From NCBI GenBank assembly GCA_034359265.1, contig CP136892.1:14494501-14558500 (forward strand): a stretch of 64,000 bases of DNA, read 5' to 3'. Every line of letters starts with the position of its first letter. Position 1 is the first letter of the stretch. The notes below the pieces were generated by a model that did not search any database, was not told where the DNA came from, and worked only from the letters and a program-made list of their open reading frames with translations. Below are positions 46,741-58,183 of the stretch, one piece after another. This stretch comes from Canna indica (lineage: Eukaryota; Streptophyta; Magnoliopsida; Zingiberales; Cannaceae). The position numbers were made by a program, and so were the translations under genes.

Positions 46741-47345
46741 TGAAAACTAGAATCTCACTCCGGTCTAATATATAGCTTTAGAATTGCGGTTAGCCGGAGG
46801 CTGTTCACGAGATCGCGTTGGTGTCCTAGCTTGGGCTCTCAGCTGTCGGATTTCAACTACCAAGTCACCAATTCGTTGATAAGGATCTTCAATAGGGGGA
46901 TGGGCCGGTACCAGAGTGCCGCTCCTCGTTGTTTCAACGTTACTAGGTTGAGATTGATCACTGCCATTGGGTCATGGCCGTTGATGTACGGCGGCAGTTG
47001 CTTGACTCCGGGTTCCAGTCATTTATGGTTGATGTAAGCTTTACTCGGGCCCACGACGGGTGCTAGATATTCCTACCAGGTAATCTCGCTAGGATTGTTG
47101 CCCAGAATGAGTCGAGGCTAATCCCGGAGATGACGAATTTATGATGGTACATCCCTTGTGATAAGGGAGGACGTAGGAGTCCATGTTTGGCCAGGTGGGT
47201 CCCCCGGATGGAGCTGCCTGACTTAGCTTGAGTCAAGCTCAGAGGCGTTGCTTGGATGGGGCTGCGCAGTTTGGTTCTCGGTGAACGACGGGCCGCTGTT
47301 GGGTTTAGTCCGACCGGGCCCAATAATTTTAGTCTAGTCCAGACA
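46741..47345 (-). mobile_element. Inverted Tat-like LTR/leader fragment between the two duplicate copies
   Basis: Read on the minus strand from 47345: TGTCTGGACTAGACTA, like the LTR start at 10692, then GTCGGACTAAACCC, and then GATTAGCCTCGACTCATTCTG. Next it jumps to GTCGTGGGCCCGAGTAAAG, which corresponds to the text after the primer site of the other copies, and then to leader text GACTGGAACCCGGAGTCA. The 3' half of the LTR and the start of the primer site are deleted. Confidence 0.6.
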
Positions 47346-47619
47346 TATTTATAAAATTAATAGATTTAACAACCTAAATGAAATGTTAATCACATTTATA
47401 TTGGCAGTTAGAGACTTTTGTGAAAAGTTCATAACCACTTATTCATATATTTTACTTCATATGAACTTTAAATTTCACACATTTGTGACTTTAACGAACC
47501 TAAAAAACCTAAAATGTGATTTTAATTATAATTTTATTAGCATTTAGAGATTTTCACCAAGTCACTAACTGTTAATATAACTACGATTAGCATATCATTT
47601 TAGGTTGTTATGTCTACAT

Positions 47620-48040
47620 TGACTGGATTAGTACCTTTGTGTCGGAAGGATTAGGCCCAAAAGCGCCCACACACATGAACCATACTTAAGTCAAGCCAGA
47701 CGGCTTAGCCGGGGGGCTCCACCCGACCATACAAGGATACTTCTATCCATATTAATTATAAGGGATTCGTCATTACAAGCATGACATCTCTGGGATCAGC
47801 CTCGATCCATTCTGAGCAACGTCCATACGAGATTATTGGACAACATCATCGCCAATCATCCATCATCTTGCACTATATACAAACATAAAACACCTCAGGT
47901 ATGGGAGATTCTAATTCCCATTACACCCATCTTGAACACATTCTTACTTGAGCGTCGGAGTGTCCTTAGCAACCCCCTCGTCGGAGTTGCACATGAACAG
48001 GAGACGCACCGGAATGCATCGCTTCGATTTTAGGCAAGAA
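47620..48040 (+). repeat. Tat-like LTR, copy 2
   Basis: Counterpart of 43790-44215, followed by the primer site TGGCGCCCACC at 48045-48055. Confidence 0.65.
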
Positions 48041-48538
48041 TATTTGGCGCCCACCGTAGGGCCGAGTAAATCTTAGCGGGCAACACCCTAGCGGTGATGT
48101 TCCCCCGGCTACCTGAAGACACTGAAAAAGTGAGGGGTGACGCTCCGACACCAGTCAATCCTCACTAGAAGAATCTCAGAGTCTGATAAATGACCTTTAG
48201 GTGGAGAACCAACGATTAGCAGGCAAGGTTGAGATGCTGACACGGTCTCGAGAACAACACTTGGCCGAACAGGAGCACCACCGCTCAAAGCGCGATGAAG
48301 ACAAACACTCATAAAAGACCCGAGAGGCTGACCTTTGCCCTCCAAGATGAGGTATCCCACACACATCAAAGAGAAGAAGAGGACATTAGGGTCACGAAGA
48401 GCACTCCTCATCTCACCGTCGACTCGAGATCCTTCATCGAACGAATCCTGGTGGTCTGTCTTCCCCTCAGATTCCAACTACTGACCACACTCTAGCCCTA
48501 CGACGACACAAGCAACCCAACCACGCACCTGACGATAT

Positions 48539-49140
48539 ATGTTCGGGTCCATGATGCTCCTCAACGAAGCAATCGATCTCATCCTCTGCCGAGCCTTCCC
48601 GACCTCTTTGGAGAATGTTGCACTACGTTGGTTCTGCTCCCTTCCACCGAGGTCCATACACATCTTTGAGGAGCTCTCTTACGCCTTCATCAACCAGTTC
48701 TCCTCGTCATGGATCTATTCCACGACTGAAGACGTCCTCCACTACATCAAGCAGTGGCAACACGAGCATAAAGATATTCCAGGCCAAGACCATGGAGATC
48801 CCAAACCTCGATCCGCATGTCAAGTTATTCTCCAACTGCAAGCACGGTCTGAAGCTCGGACACTTTGCAGACCAAATCACACTGGCAAAGCCGAAGGACA
48901 TGGTCGAATTCCGAGAAAAGGGCATGAACCACATAGAGACGAAAGAATTTCGAAAGACTAGAAAGGCTCAGAGGTAGTAAGCCAAGAATACTGCCGAGGT
49001 CAAGAAACCTGACAGAAGGCGCGAGGACACAGATCATCACGACTAGCATCATGACAAGAGAGGGAGGTTGCCCTCCTGACCAATTCACACTCCTCTGAAC
49101 ACCATGCAAAAGACCATCCTTCGGGAGATCTATCATATGC
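48539..49140 (+). pseudogene. Tat-like gypsy gag fragment, copy 2
   Basis: The same gag text as copy 1 (FGSMMLLNEAIDLILCRAFP, LPPRSIHIFEELSYAF, SSWIYSTTEDVLHYIKQ) with a short deletion after GNTS-coding text that shifts the frame near 48760, and stops near 48977 and later. Damage differs from copy 1, so both decayed independently after the duplication. Confidence 0.7.
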
Positions 49141-49213
49141 AGTTGCTTAGACCTCCCAGCGGCCCAAAAAGGCCAAAATCCCCCCGGCTAATGTCGACAA
49201 AACCCCCTGCCAA

Positions 49214-49681
49214 TAAGGGTGAAAACATGCCAGGCCAGACTTCAGCCTTAACAGGCCAAGCCTGTATAGTAACAAATTGACCTGAGCTTGGTATATGGCC
49301 TGTTATAAGCTTTTTTTTTGCCTAAGCCTAACATGTTCATTAGTCTGCCCTAGCCTGTGGCCTGTTTATAAAGGTTGCTTCCAATATAAAGTTTGAAGCA
49401 TGTTTGCAAAACCTGCTTTCAATACAAAAATTGAGCATGTCGGCCTGCCGACCTGTGGCATGTTTATAAGGTATGCTTCAATTATGTATTTATATATGCA
49501 CTGTGCACATCACCTTAACAGGTCTAGGCCGGCCTATCAGGCTCAATAGGTTTTAAATTGAGCCTGAGCCTGGCCTGATAAGGAAAACATGTCTATTTCA
49601 AAGCTTGAGCCTTGTTTTATTTTTATATAAGTCGGGCCAGGCCAGGCCCCTCGCAGGCCGCCTGAACTATTTCCACTCTTA
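49214..49681 (+). mobile_element. Short hAT-like element (468 bp), GGCCTG-word body
   Basis: The ends TAAGGGTGAAAAC and CCACTCTTA are imperfect inverted repeats, flanked by CCTGCCAA (49206-49213) and CCTACCAA (49682-49689), with one mismatch in eight. The body iterates AGGCCTG/CAGGCC words. Copy 1 of the segmental duplication has the empty site near 45427 (CCCCGACCAATTTC). Confidence 0.8.
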
Positions 49682-50111
49682 CCTACCAATTTCAAAAAAA
49701 AAAATCTCATGGTCAAATGGTCACTTTCAAGACTTGAAACTTTTGAAACTCTTTAAACATTTTGATGGTTTCACAAAAGTGGTCATTTTGACCAAGAAAA
49801 TGCATCCTAAAATCTCAAAAAAAAAATCACAAAAATTTTGAATTAGTGAATGATTTATATATATATATTCTAGGATACATTTTCATGATCAAATGGTCAA
49901 TTTACTTGAAATTGTTTAAATATTTCAACAATTTCAGTACAAGGGTATATTGATGATTTTTTGAATTTGATTTTGATTTCGGGAATTTCGGAAACTATAT
50001 TCAACTTCAGAGAGTTTCGAGATAACATATTCTAGTTTAAGGAAATTGCTGATAAAGATTGTTAGAGTATCCTTTTGCATGCAGAGCGCTCTCTTATTTG
50101 ACAAACTTCAT

Positions 50112-50580
50112 TAGTTGTACGGGTCACACCGAACTGAATCAAAAAATCAAATCGAACTTGTCGGTCTGGTTCAATTTGGCCCCTGGTATGTTCGGTTCAA
50201 AATCGAATCGAAATCGAATAGGGAATAATGGGTTCAACTTCTGTTCCCAAACTTTGGGAACCAAATTGAACCAGAAATTGAATTATATAGAATTAAGAAA
50301 AAATACTTTTTATTTTTATTAACCGATTAGGAATTTAGGTTTGGTGAAAACCGAATTAGGGTTTTTTTTTTCTTCCGTTTAAACAAGCAAAAGTAGTCGA
50401 ATCTGCTGGTTCGATTGGTTCGGTTACAAACCCGAACTGAACAGAAAATAGTCAATTCGGTCTAGTTCGGTTCATTTCATATTTGGTTCGATTTTCAATT
50501 TAGATTTTCATCCCAAAAATATTCTGATTCGATTCGATTTATGCCCGTTCACTTCGGTTTAAATCGAATGAACACTCCTA
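50112..50580 (+). mobile_element. Short hAT-like element, positional duplicate of the 45848 element
   Basis: Flanked by AACTTCAT at 50104-50111 and 50581-50588, as in copy 1. The left end is damaged: the GGGGTGTCCATTG part of the inverted repeat is missing. It was duplicated together with the segment rather than inserted anew. Confidence 0.85.
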
Positions 50581-50683
50581 AACTTCATAAACTTTTCAAG
50601 GCCTGAAACATCCCATCTTTATTAGAGAAAAATAGGAGCAAGTCATGTCATCCCTTCAGTCATGTTCAATTTTTCGACCAAGT

Positions 50684-51313
50684 TGTCACAGACTAACTTG
50701 CTTGGGCGAAAAATATCTGTGCGGCTCCCTTGCTCCCGCAAGGGATAAGCCTTGGGCAAGGATCGCCTTGCCAATCTTCGAAAGTCGCGGGCTAACGGAT
50801 CGCCCGTGTTCGAACCTCGGTGTGCTTGGACGCAAAAAAGTTTGGGCCAAATGGCCGTTTGTAAGGAAAATGCTTACAAATGCTTGTGCGAATGCTTGTA
50901 CGGATGAACTAGAGTGTTGGATGCCCGCAGGCAATATAGTTGTGGAGCCTAACCCCCAAGTGCCACCCACAGGGTTCCTAAGAGCACGAGGAGCATGCCA
51001 AAATATTCTATGGCCCAACACCCCCACCGGCCATGTAACGGCTAGGAAACGAGGGGCGTTACCTAGTCGTGCGCGAGAACGGTGGATGGTGCGCGAGCGA
51101 ATTTACAATGCATAATTACATGATCCGCACACCCCACCGACCCATGCCGCGGCTAAGTAATGAGGGTCATTACCTAGTCGCAGGCAAGGCCGGTGGGTGG
51201 TGCGCGAACGTTTTACATGAAAGTGAAAGATGCAATATTTACAAGTATTTACAATACACGTTAGGGACCGTCATGACACGTACAGGACTTGACAAACCCG
51301 AAGGTCCCTAACA
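50684..51313 (-). repeat. 3' LTR of the chromovirus
   Basis: On the minus strand it opens TGTTAGGGACC and ends in TGACA. It is preceded by the polypurine tract AGTGGGGGAGAA (51325-51314). Confidence 0.92.
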
Positions 51314-51324
51314 TTCTCCCCCAC

Positions 51325-54300
51325 TTACGAAGTCGACGCCCTCGTCGACCCCTTCTTGAACATGGTGATGACGCCTTCTTCATGTCACAAGGTGCTCTCC
51401 TTCTCCCAGCTAGCTTCGGAGGTAGGGAGTCCCTTCCACTTGACAAGGTACTCCCGCTCTTTGTTGCCGTTAGGGAGTTTCACTTTGCGGTCCGCCAAGA
51501 TCTCCTCTGCTTCACGTTGCACCGCTTTGGTTGAGGCGGGTGGACGTGTTGGGATGTTGCGTACGTCGTCCTGAAGATCGGCATGGTAGGGCTTCAGGTT
51601 GCTCACATGAAAGACAGGGTGTATCTTGCACCATGCTGACAGTTGGAGTCGATATGCCACCGGCCCTACCCGTTTGATGACGGGATAGGGTCCATCATAT
51701 TTGCGCACGAGGCCCTTGTGTGTCTTGCACCGGAAGATTGCGAGGGATGCCGGGTAGAGTCTTATCAATACTTGGTCTCCGACCTTGAATTCTCGATGTC
51801 TCCTTCCTTCGTCGGCCCACTTCTTCATTTTGCGTGCTGCCGATTCGAGGTAGGCTCGAGTGATCTCTTGATTTTCTTGCCACTCCTTGGCCATTTGATA
51901 AGCAGTCGGGCTACTTCCAGTGTAGCCAAGAACCAGTGAGTGGGGCGTGTCTGGTTGTCGTCCCAACAAGATCTCGAAGGGACTCTTGTTGGTTGCGGAG
52001 CTCTTTTGCAGATTGTAGGAGAACTGGGCCACGTCTAGCAACTTCGTCCAGTCCCTTTGGTTCGCCACTACAAAGTGTCAGAGGTATTGTTCAAGGAGTG
52101 CGTTCATGCACTCCGTCTGCTCATCTGTTTGTGGGTGTAAGCTCGTAGAGAAATATAGTTGAGATCCCAATAATTTAAACACCTCTATCCAGAATCTGCC
52201 AAGGAATCGAGGGTCTCGATCACTGATGACATTCCTTGGCACGCCCTAAAGTTTCATAACATTTTGCATTACGAGTTTTGCGGCTTCGCTTGCGGTGCAG
52301 TGCGAGGGAGCTGCCATGAATGTGGCGTATTTTGAGAAGCGATCCACGACCACCAGGATGGAACCGAACTCCCCCACTTTTGGTAAGCTTGCTATGAAGT
52401 CGAGGGAGATGCTTTCCCATGGTCGCTCCGGAACAGGCAGGGGTTCGAGGAGACCAGCAGGGTTCTGCCGTTCGATCTTGTCTTGCTGGCAGATCAGTCA
52501 AGTCTTTACATACTCCTCAACGTCGTCAACCATCTTCGGCCAATAGAACGCCCTCTCCAGTAGGGCTACAGTTCGGTGTACGCCAGGGTGCCCTGCCCAG
52601 AGAGTATCGTGGCACTCCTTTAGCAATTCTCTGCGCAGGCCATCTGCCCTAGGTAAGTACAGTCGGTTTCCTTTAGTAAAGATGAGTCCATCTCGGACCC
52701 AAAACTTCCTTGTCTTCCCGTCCTTGATCAGCTTGAGCAACACCTCTGCTTGGGTGTCTTTGAGCAAGCCCATGCTTATCTTCCCATGGAAGTTGGATTG
52801 CACTTGACTAATGCTACCCCCAGTTTCTCCTCGGACAGTTGCAACCCGTTCTATCTTGCGGCTCAGGGCATCTGCTACCACGTTGGAACGTCCCGGGTTG
52901 TATTCCAACATCATGTCGAACTCAGCTAAGAAATCATGCCATCGAGCTTGCTTTGGTGAGAACTTCTTCTGAGTTTGAAAGTAACTTAGCGCTATGTTGT
53001 CCGTCTTCACAACAAAGCGAGATGCGAGCAAATAGTGCCTCCAAACACGAAGACAGTGCACTATTGCCGTCATTTCTTTTTCATGGGCAGGATATCGTCG
53101 CTCCGTGTCGTTAAGTTTACGACTCTCGAAGGCGACGGGATGTCCTTCCTGCATGAGGACGCCTCCAATGGCATAGTCCGAGGCGTCGGTGTGGACTTCA
53201 AAGGGTTGACCATAGTCGGGAAGCTTGAGAATTGGTTCCTCAATCACCGCTCGCTTTAGGTCTTCAAATGCTTCAATGCATGGTTGGGACCAATGCCATG
53301 CCTTTTCCTTCTTGAGCAAGTCCGTCAGTGGAGCTGCTCGTCTTGAATATCCGGCGATGAATCTTCGATAGTAGTTCACGAACCCAAGGAATGACCTGAG
53401 TTCTGTGACCTTTGTTGGTGGCTGCCATTCCACTACGGTGCGAACCTTTACATTGTTCATTCGAATTTTTCCGCCTCCTACCCGGTGTCCCAGAAAGTCG
53501 ATTTCTTTTTGGGCGAAGTAGCACTTCTCTCGTTTCACGAACAAAGTGTTCTCTCGGAGGATCTTGAAGATGATCTTCAAATGTTGCAAGTGTTCCTCCA
53601 AGGTTCGGCTGTAGACCACAATATCGTCTAAGTACACCACAACGAATTTGTCCAAGTGCTCATGGAACAACTGATTCATCATGGTACTGAATGTAGCTGG
53701 AGCATTCGTGAGGCTGAACGACATCACCAAGAATTCGTAAGCTCCATAGCGTGTTATGCAAGTGGTCTTTCCTTCGTCCCCTTCGGCAATCCGCACTTGC
53801 CAGTAGCCCGATCTCAAGTCCAACTTGGAAAAGAATCTCGCTTGGCCAAGTTGGTCGAATAGGTCCATGATGAGCGGAATGGGGTACTTGTTCTTCACGA
53901 TCACTTTGTTCAAAGCTCGGTAGTCCACGCAGAGACGGAGACTCCCGTCCTTCTTCTTCTGGAACAGTACAGGGGCTCCGAATGACGCTTTGAAGCTTCG
54001 AATCAATCCTCCGTCGAGTAGTTCCTTTAGTTGCTTCCGTAATTCTGCCAACTCTGGTGGCGTCATACGGTAAGGTGGTCGGTATGGGGCCTTAGTCCCC
54101 GGCTCCAGCTCGATGCGATGATCCACCCCCCTCTTTGGTGGTAAGGCCTTTGGTAGTTCAGGTGGCATCACGTCTTCGAACTCATTGAGTACTCTAGAGA
54201 CTGCTGCAGGTTCTCGTTCTGCTCCATCGAGTGATCCCTCCAACTTCATTGCAGCCACCATTGTGAGTTCGCCTCGTCGAACTCCTTTCTTCACTTGTAG

Positions 54301-56058
54301 GGCGGAGAGGAGTTGATTTCCGCTCCCCGGGGTCGAACGTACGGTGGGAACGATGCTGGGAATGTTCTCCCCCATCAAGCATAAGGTGTCAAGGAAGGGC
54401 ATGGGTACCACCTTCGCCGACTTGAGGAACTCCATCCCCAAAATAACTTGGTAGTCGTCGAGAGGCATCGCCATCAGGTTGGCTTGACCCTTCCATCCTC
54501 CAATCTTTAGTGGGACGTCCCAAGCGACTCCGTTGATTTCTCGTGCTTCGGAGTTCACCGCATTGACATGACTCGAACTCTTTTCCAGCTTGAGCCCTAG
54601 TCGCTTTGCTTCACCTTTGGCGATGAAGTTATGAGTTGCTCCCGAGTCGACCATCGCTCGGGTATTCTTGCCATTGAGCTCGATGTCAATGAACATCAGC
54701 TCGTGTGCCGCTTTGGTGGCTCCCTTCTTTGGGCCTTGCTCCCCCACTTGAGTCTTGAGAGCATTGAGGAGACGCATTGCTCCCATGTTAGGCCCCCCAG
54801 AATCTTCACCTTCGCTGGAATAGGCTTCCGCATCAGCGATGGCAGGAGACTTGCCCTTCTCTTTCTTGGCGGTGATGTTGGCTATGTTCTCCGTCACTGA
54901 CTCCACTATGATAGTGTTCAATGCTTGTCGTTGAAGGCATTCTCGGACCACGTGAGGTCCTCTGCACAAGAAGCAAATCGGCCCAGGTCTCTGTTGGTTC
55001 CCCCTCGGAGGATAATCCCTTTGAGGAGGTCCCTTTTGAGGGTGTTCCCTTTGTGATTGATCCCTCCATCTCGTGTCGCCTGCGGTGCCTTTGCCCTTGT
55101 AGAAGTCGGGCTTCTGGAATCTTGGCCTGTAGGGTGCCGCCTTTGTCGGATTTTCTTCAGAACCATAGTCAGAGAGTCGTTCTACGGCGATCTTCGCTTC
55201 CGACAAGGACTTGACATTCCTCCTTGCGAGTTCTTGTCGCGCCCATGGCCTTAGCCCTTCAAGGAAGGTGAATAGTTGATCGGTCTCGGTCATGTCCGGA
55301 ATGTCCAACATAATGGTTGAGAATTCCTTCACGTACTCCCGAATTGAATTGTGGTGATGGAGTTGTCGTAACTTCCGTCGAGCGATGAATTCCACATTCT
55401 CGGGGAAGAATTGAGCTTTGAGTTCTCGCTTGAGATCATCCCAAGTGTCGATCTTTGCATGACCCTTCTAAATTTCGTCATATTTGGTCCGCCACCAGAG
55501 TTTTGCATCCTCAGACAGATACATGGTTGCAACAGACACTTTCATATCATCATCAGTTGTCTTGGTAACCTTGAAGTACTGCTCCAAGTCGAAGAGGAAG
55601 TTCTCCACCGCTTTGGCATCTCGAGCCCCGTTGTAGGGCTTTGGTTCAGGTGCTTTAATGTGGTGTTGCGGCATTTCATGTTGTCGAGAGTTGCCACCAC
55701 CTGAGTGGATTTGCCGGACTAGAAATGAGATTGTAGCCCTTAGCTCTTCAATCTCCCCTTGTAGTTGCTTGATCGCTTCTTGAGTGTCGTCCCGGAGTCC
55801 GTCTAGTCTTGCCTCCATAACTTCTTGTGTGTCGACTAGCTTGCCGACCTGTGGCCCCATGCCATTCTCAAGGACATTTATGGCTACGTCATGAGCAGCC
55901 ACCATTGTTTCCAAGTCTCCAAGCCGTTGGACGGTGCGAGTTCCCATCCTAGCTTGTTGAGCTTGAGTTTGTGTTGGGTCCTCCCCCAACGGTTCTTCTG
56001 GAATGGTCGTCACCGCTTGGGCGACGCCGCTCGTTTCGCCGACTCCTTTGCGAGCCAT
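51325..56058 (-). pseudogene. Chromovirus gag-pol polyprotein, single frame with five stops
   Basis: The ATG at 56058 opens one continuous frame to a TAA at 51327-51325 (1577 codons). Stops fall at codon 197 (55470-55468), 1187 (52500-52498), 1271 (52248-52246), 1327 (52080-52078) and 1558 (51387-51385). Domains in order are gag with coiled coil and capsid (LFDLEQYFKV, LWWRTKYDE, FFLEGL-like FTFLEGLRPWARQEL), a knuckle CFLCRGPHVVREC (near 54970), protease (VDSGATHNFI, 54640), reverse transcriptase (KLDLRSGYWQVRI and YLDDIVVYS at 53635-53610), RNase H (VHTDASDYAIGGVL), integrase zinc region (HPGVHRTVALLERAFYWPKM) and a C-terminal chromodomain (AEEILADRKV, EYLVKWKGLP, ASWEKES). The premature stops mean that this copy is not autonomous. 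Confidence 0.92.
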
Positions 56059-56187
56059 GCTTGTTCAAGAGAATCTCTCCTGCGAGATTGTCGAGTGCCC
56101 CAACGTCGTTTGTCTCCAACGACGAATGCACGAGCTTGTTGACGACTTGCGTCGGTTGTTTGCGCAAAAGCTTTGCGAGCTTGCCTC

Positions 56188-56200
56188 GCTCTGATACCAA
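56188..56200 (-). promoter_or_regulatory. Primer binding site of the chromovirus (tRNA-Met type)
   Basis: Minus-strand TTGGTATCAGAGC next to the 5' LTR end (GTGACA, one spacer base). Confidence 0.9.
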
Positions 56201-56201
56201 C

Positions 56202-56831
56202 TGTCACGGACTAACTTGCTTGGGCGAAAAATGTCTGTGCGGCTCCCTTGCTCCCGCAAGGGATAAGCCTTGGGCAAGGATCGCCTTGCCAATCTTCAAA
56301 AGTCGCGGGCTAACGGATCGCCCGTGTTCGAACCTCGGTGTGCTTGGACGCAAAAACGTTTGGGCCAAATGGCCGTTTGTAAGGAAAATGCTTACAAATG
56401 CTTGTGCGAATGCTTGTACGAATGAACTAGAGTGTTGGATGCCCGCAGGCAATATAGTTGTGGAGCCTAACCCTCAAGTGCCACCCACGGGGTTCCTAAG
56501 AGCACGAGGAGCATGACAAAATATTCTATGGCCCAACACCCCCACCGGCCATGTAACGGCTAGGAAACGAGGGGCGTTACCTAGTCGTGCGTGAGAACGG
56601 TGGATGGTGCGCGAGCGAATTTACAATGCATAATTACATGATCCGCACACCCCACCGACCCATGCCGCGGCTAGGTAATGAGGGTCATTACCTAGTCGCG
56701 GGCAAGGCCGGTGGGTGGTGCACGAACGTTTTACATGAAAGTGAAAGATGCAATATTTACAAGTATTTACAATGCACGTTAGGGACCGTAATGACACGTA
56801 CAGGACTTGACAAACCCGAAGGTCCCTAACA
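56202..56831 (-). repeat. 5' LTR of the chromovirus
   Basis: Same length as the 3' LTR. It is followed, after one base, by the primer site TTGGTATCAGAGC. Confidence 0.92.
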
Positions 56832-57165
56832 AAGTGGTCAATCAAGTGGATATTATGACAAGAGATCAACCCATATGGTCATCACTCTTTACAAATGATT
56901 GGCAATTAGAATCTTCTATCATGTTCAAATGAGATACAGTGCTAATGTGGTTAAGGTAAATGGATGCACCATGTTTCTTCCCTAGGAACTCTGAAGAAGG
57001 TAGTTTTAGAATGGAGAACAAAATATTCAGCATAGCTGATCATGTTTTTTTTAGTCATGGAACTCTGAAGATTGAGTGCTCAAGCATCCTGCACAAAGAG
57101 AATATACCGTTCGTTACACTCACATTTCCGGTCCAATATATATGTCTAAGACACCTTACAATCGA

Positions 57166-57567
57166 CTTTGTGTTTGGTTTTGAGATGAATGTTGTATTCT
57201 TGGATTAAAATGCTTTGCCGCAGACTAACCCATCTGTGACATAGCGACCTTGGTGTAATATATGATAATTGCTTCCTTACAATTTAGAGTTTGTTTAAGA
57301 AGTTCCCACTAGCAGCACCTTTGTAATGTTGGAGAGTTTGTTTAAGAAGAAAGGTATGCATATTACTGCACTTAATTTAAACAGGATTAATACATCAACT
57401 AAAGATTGCAACAGAAGTACACTTTTTCATTTTCACGTTCCCATAGATATTGGACTCAGCACTTAGCAACTAAGCAACACTACAGCTGACAGCAGGTTTT
57501 TAGTTCTATACAAAAAGTACACAAGTAAAAAGATTGGTTCAGGCAATAAACAGCAGCGAAGAGGCAC
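57166..57567. other. Short intergenic stretch and ERD15-like 3' UTR
   Basis: No gene is seen in 57166-57480. The part next to 57567 is probably 3' UTR of the minus-strand gene. Confidence 0.5.
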
Positions 57568-58144
57568 TCAACGAGGCTGCTGAATGTTATGGCGGGAACT
57601 GTACTTTGGGCTCAGGTGCTGCACCGGTTTCTCCCGGTATTTTGCTGCTTCTAAGATAGGTCTAGCACCATTCGTTGGAGACTTCAAGCCCAGGCTCCTC
57701 ACGACTGCCTCCACATCTGTTGCCACAACAATATAATTGAATAATTACTTCCAAATAATCACTTAGTTACAGGTTGCTTAGACTTGGTAATCAATTACCA
57801 CTACCAACTCTTTCCTTCATTGTCATGGAAATTGCTTCTGTTTTGAGATCATAACCTGCATCATCGTACTCTGCCTCAGGAGTCTGCAGTGCGTCCCCTA
57901 TTCCAAGATCAAAGGAGTCCGGCAGCAGGTTGGCAATGTCCTCCTCATCGTCCCCGTCAAACGTTTCTTGATCTTGGTGTTGATCGAACCAATGCTCACG
58001 GAACCAAGTGGTTGTCTTCACCAGTTCCCACCACTCCGGTGAAAAATCTTCCACCTGCTGAAATGCCATTGGAATGAAGAGTGGAGCATCAGGGTTCAGG
58101 GTGGATTTTCTTGCCACTCCTGATGACACTGCCATTGTACTCAT
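57568..58144 (-). CDS. ERD15: ERD15/CID1-like PAM2-motif protein, 2 coding exons
   Basis: Exons 58144-57799 and 57716-57568 are joined across an 82-bp GT-AG intron (57798-57717) to give 164 residues. Residues 14-28, STLNPDAPLFIPMAF, are a PAM2 motif, which binds the MLLE domain of poly(A)-binding protein. It is followed by FSPEWWELVKTTTWFREHWF, an acidic middle (DDEEDIANLLPDSFDL) and the family's C-terminal PKYSSRHNIQQPR. ERD15 is a small acidic dehydration-induced protein that moderates abscisic acid responses. The start is set at 58144; the ATG at 58135, three codons on, is equally possible. The gene lies downstream of a long 5'-UTR intron and a G-box. No damage is seen. Confidence 0.93.
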
Positions 58145-58183
58145 TATCTCTCAATTGTGGATCTTGTGGCTTCTCTTTCTGCT

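Larger units (their letters stand above)
50684..56831 (-). mobile_element. Chromovirus-type Ty3/gypsy retrotransposon, recent insertion
   Basis: Two 630-bp LTRs (50684-51313 and 56202-56831) differ at about 14 positions by eye, near 98% identity, mostly transitions. AAGT is found on both sides (50680-50683 and 56832-56835). Copy 1 of the host duplication shows the empty site, GACCAAGTGGACAATC, with one AAGT. The gag-pol frame ends with a chromodomain, placing the element among chromoviruses. Five stop codons but no frameshift were found. Confidence 0.93.
47346..57165 (+). repeat. Segmental direct duplication, copy 2, split by later insertions
   Basis: It corresponds to 43520-46740. It is interrupted by a hAT element at 49214-49681 and by a chromovirus at 50684-56831, neither of which is in copy 1. 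The sequence resumes at 56832 with AAGTGGTCAATCAAGTGG, the counterpart of 46411 onward. Confidence 0.85.

Noticed and set aside
50645..51115. Plus-strand frames in the chromovirus LTRs (also 55971-56516)
   Set aside because: They are duplicated because they lie in the LTRs and run opposite to the element's gag-pol. No domain is seen.
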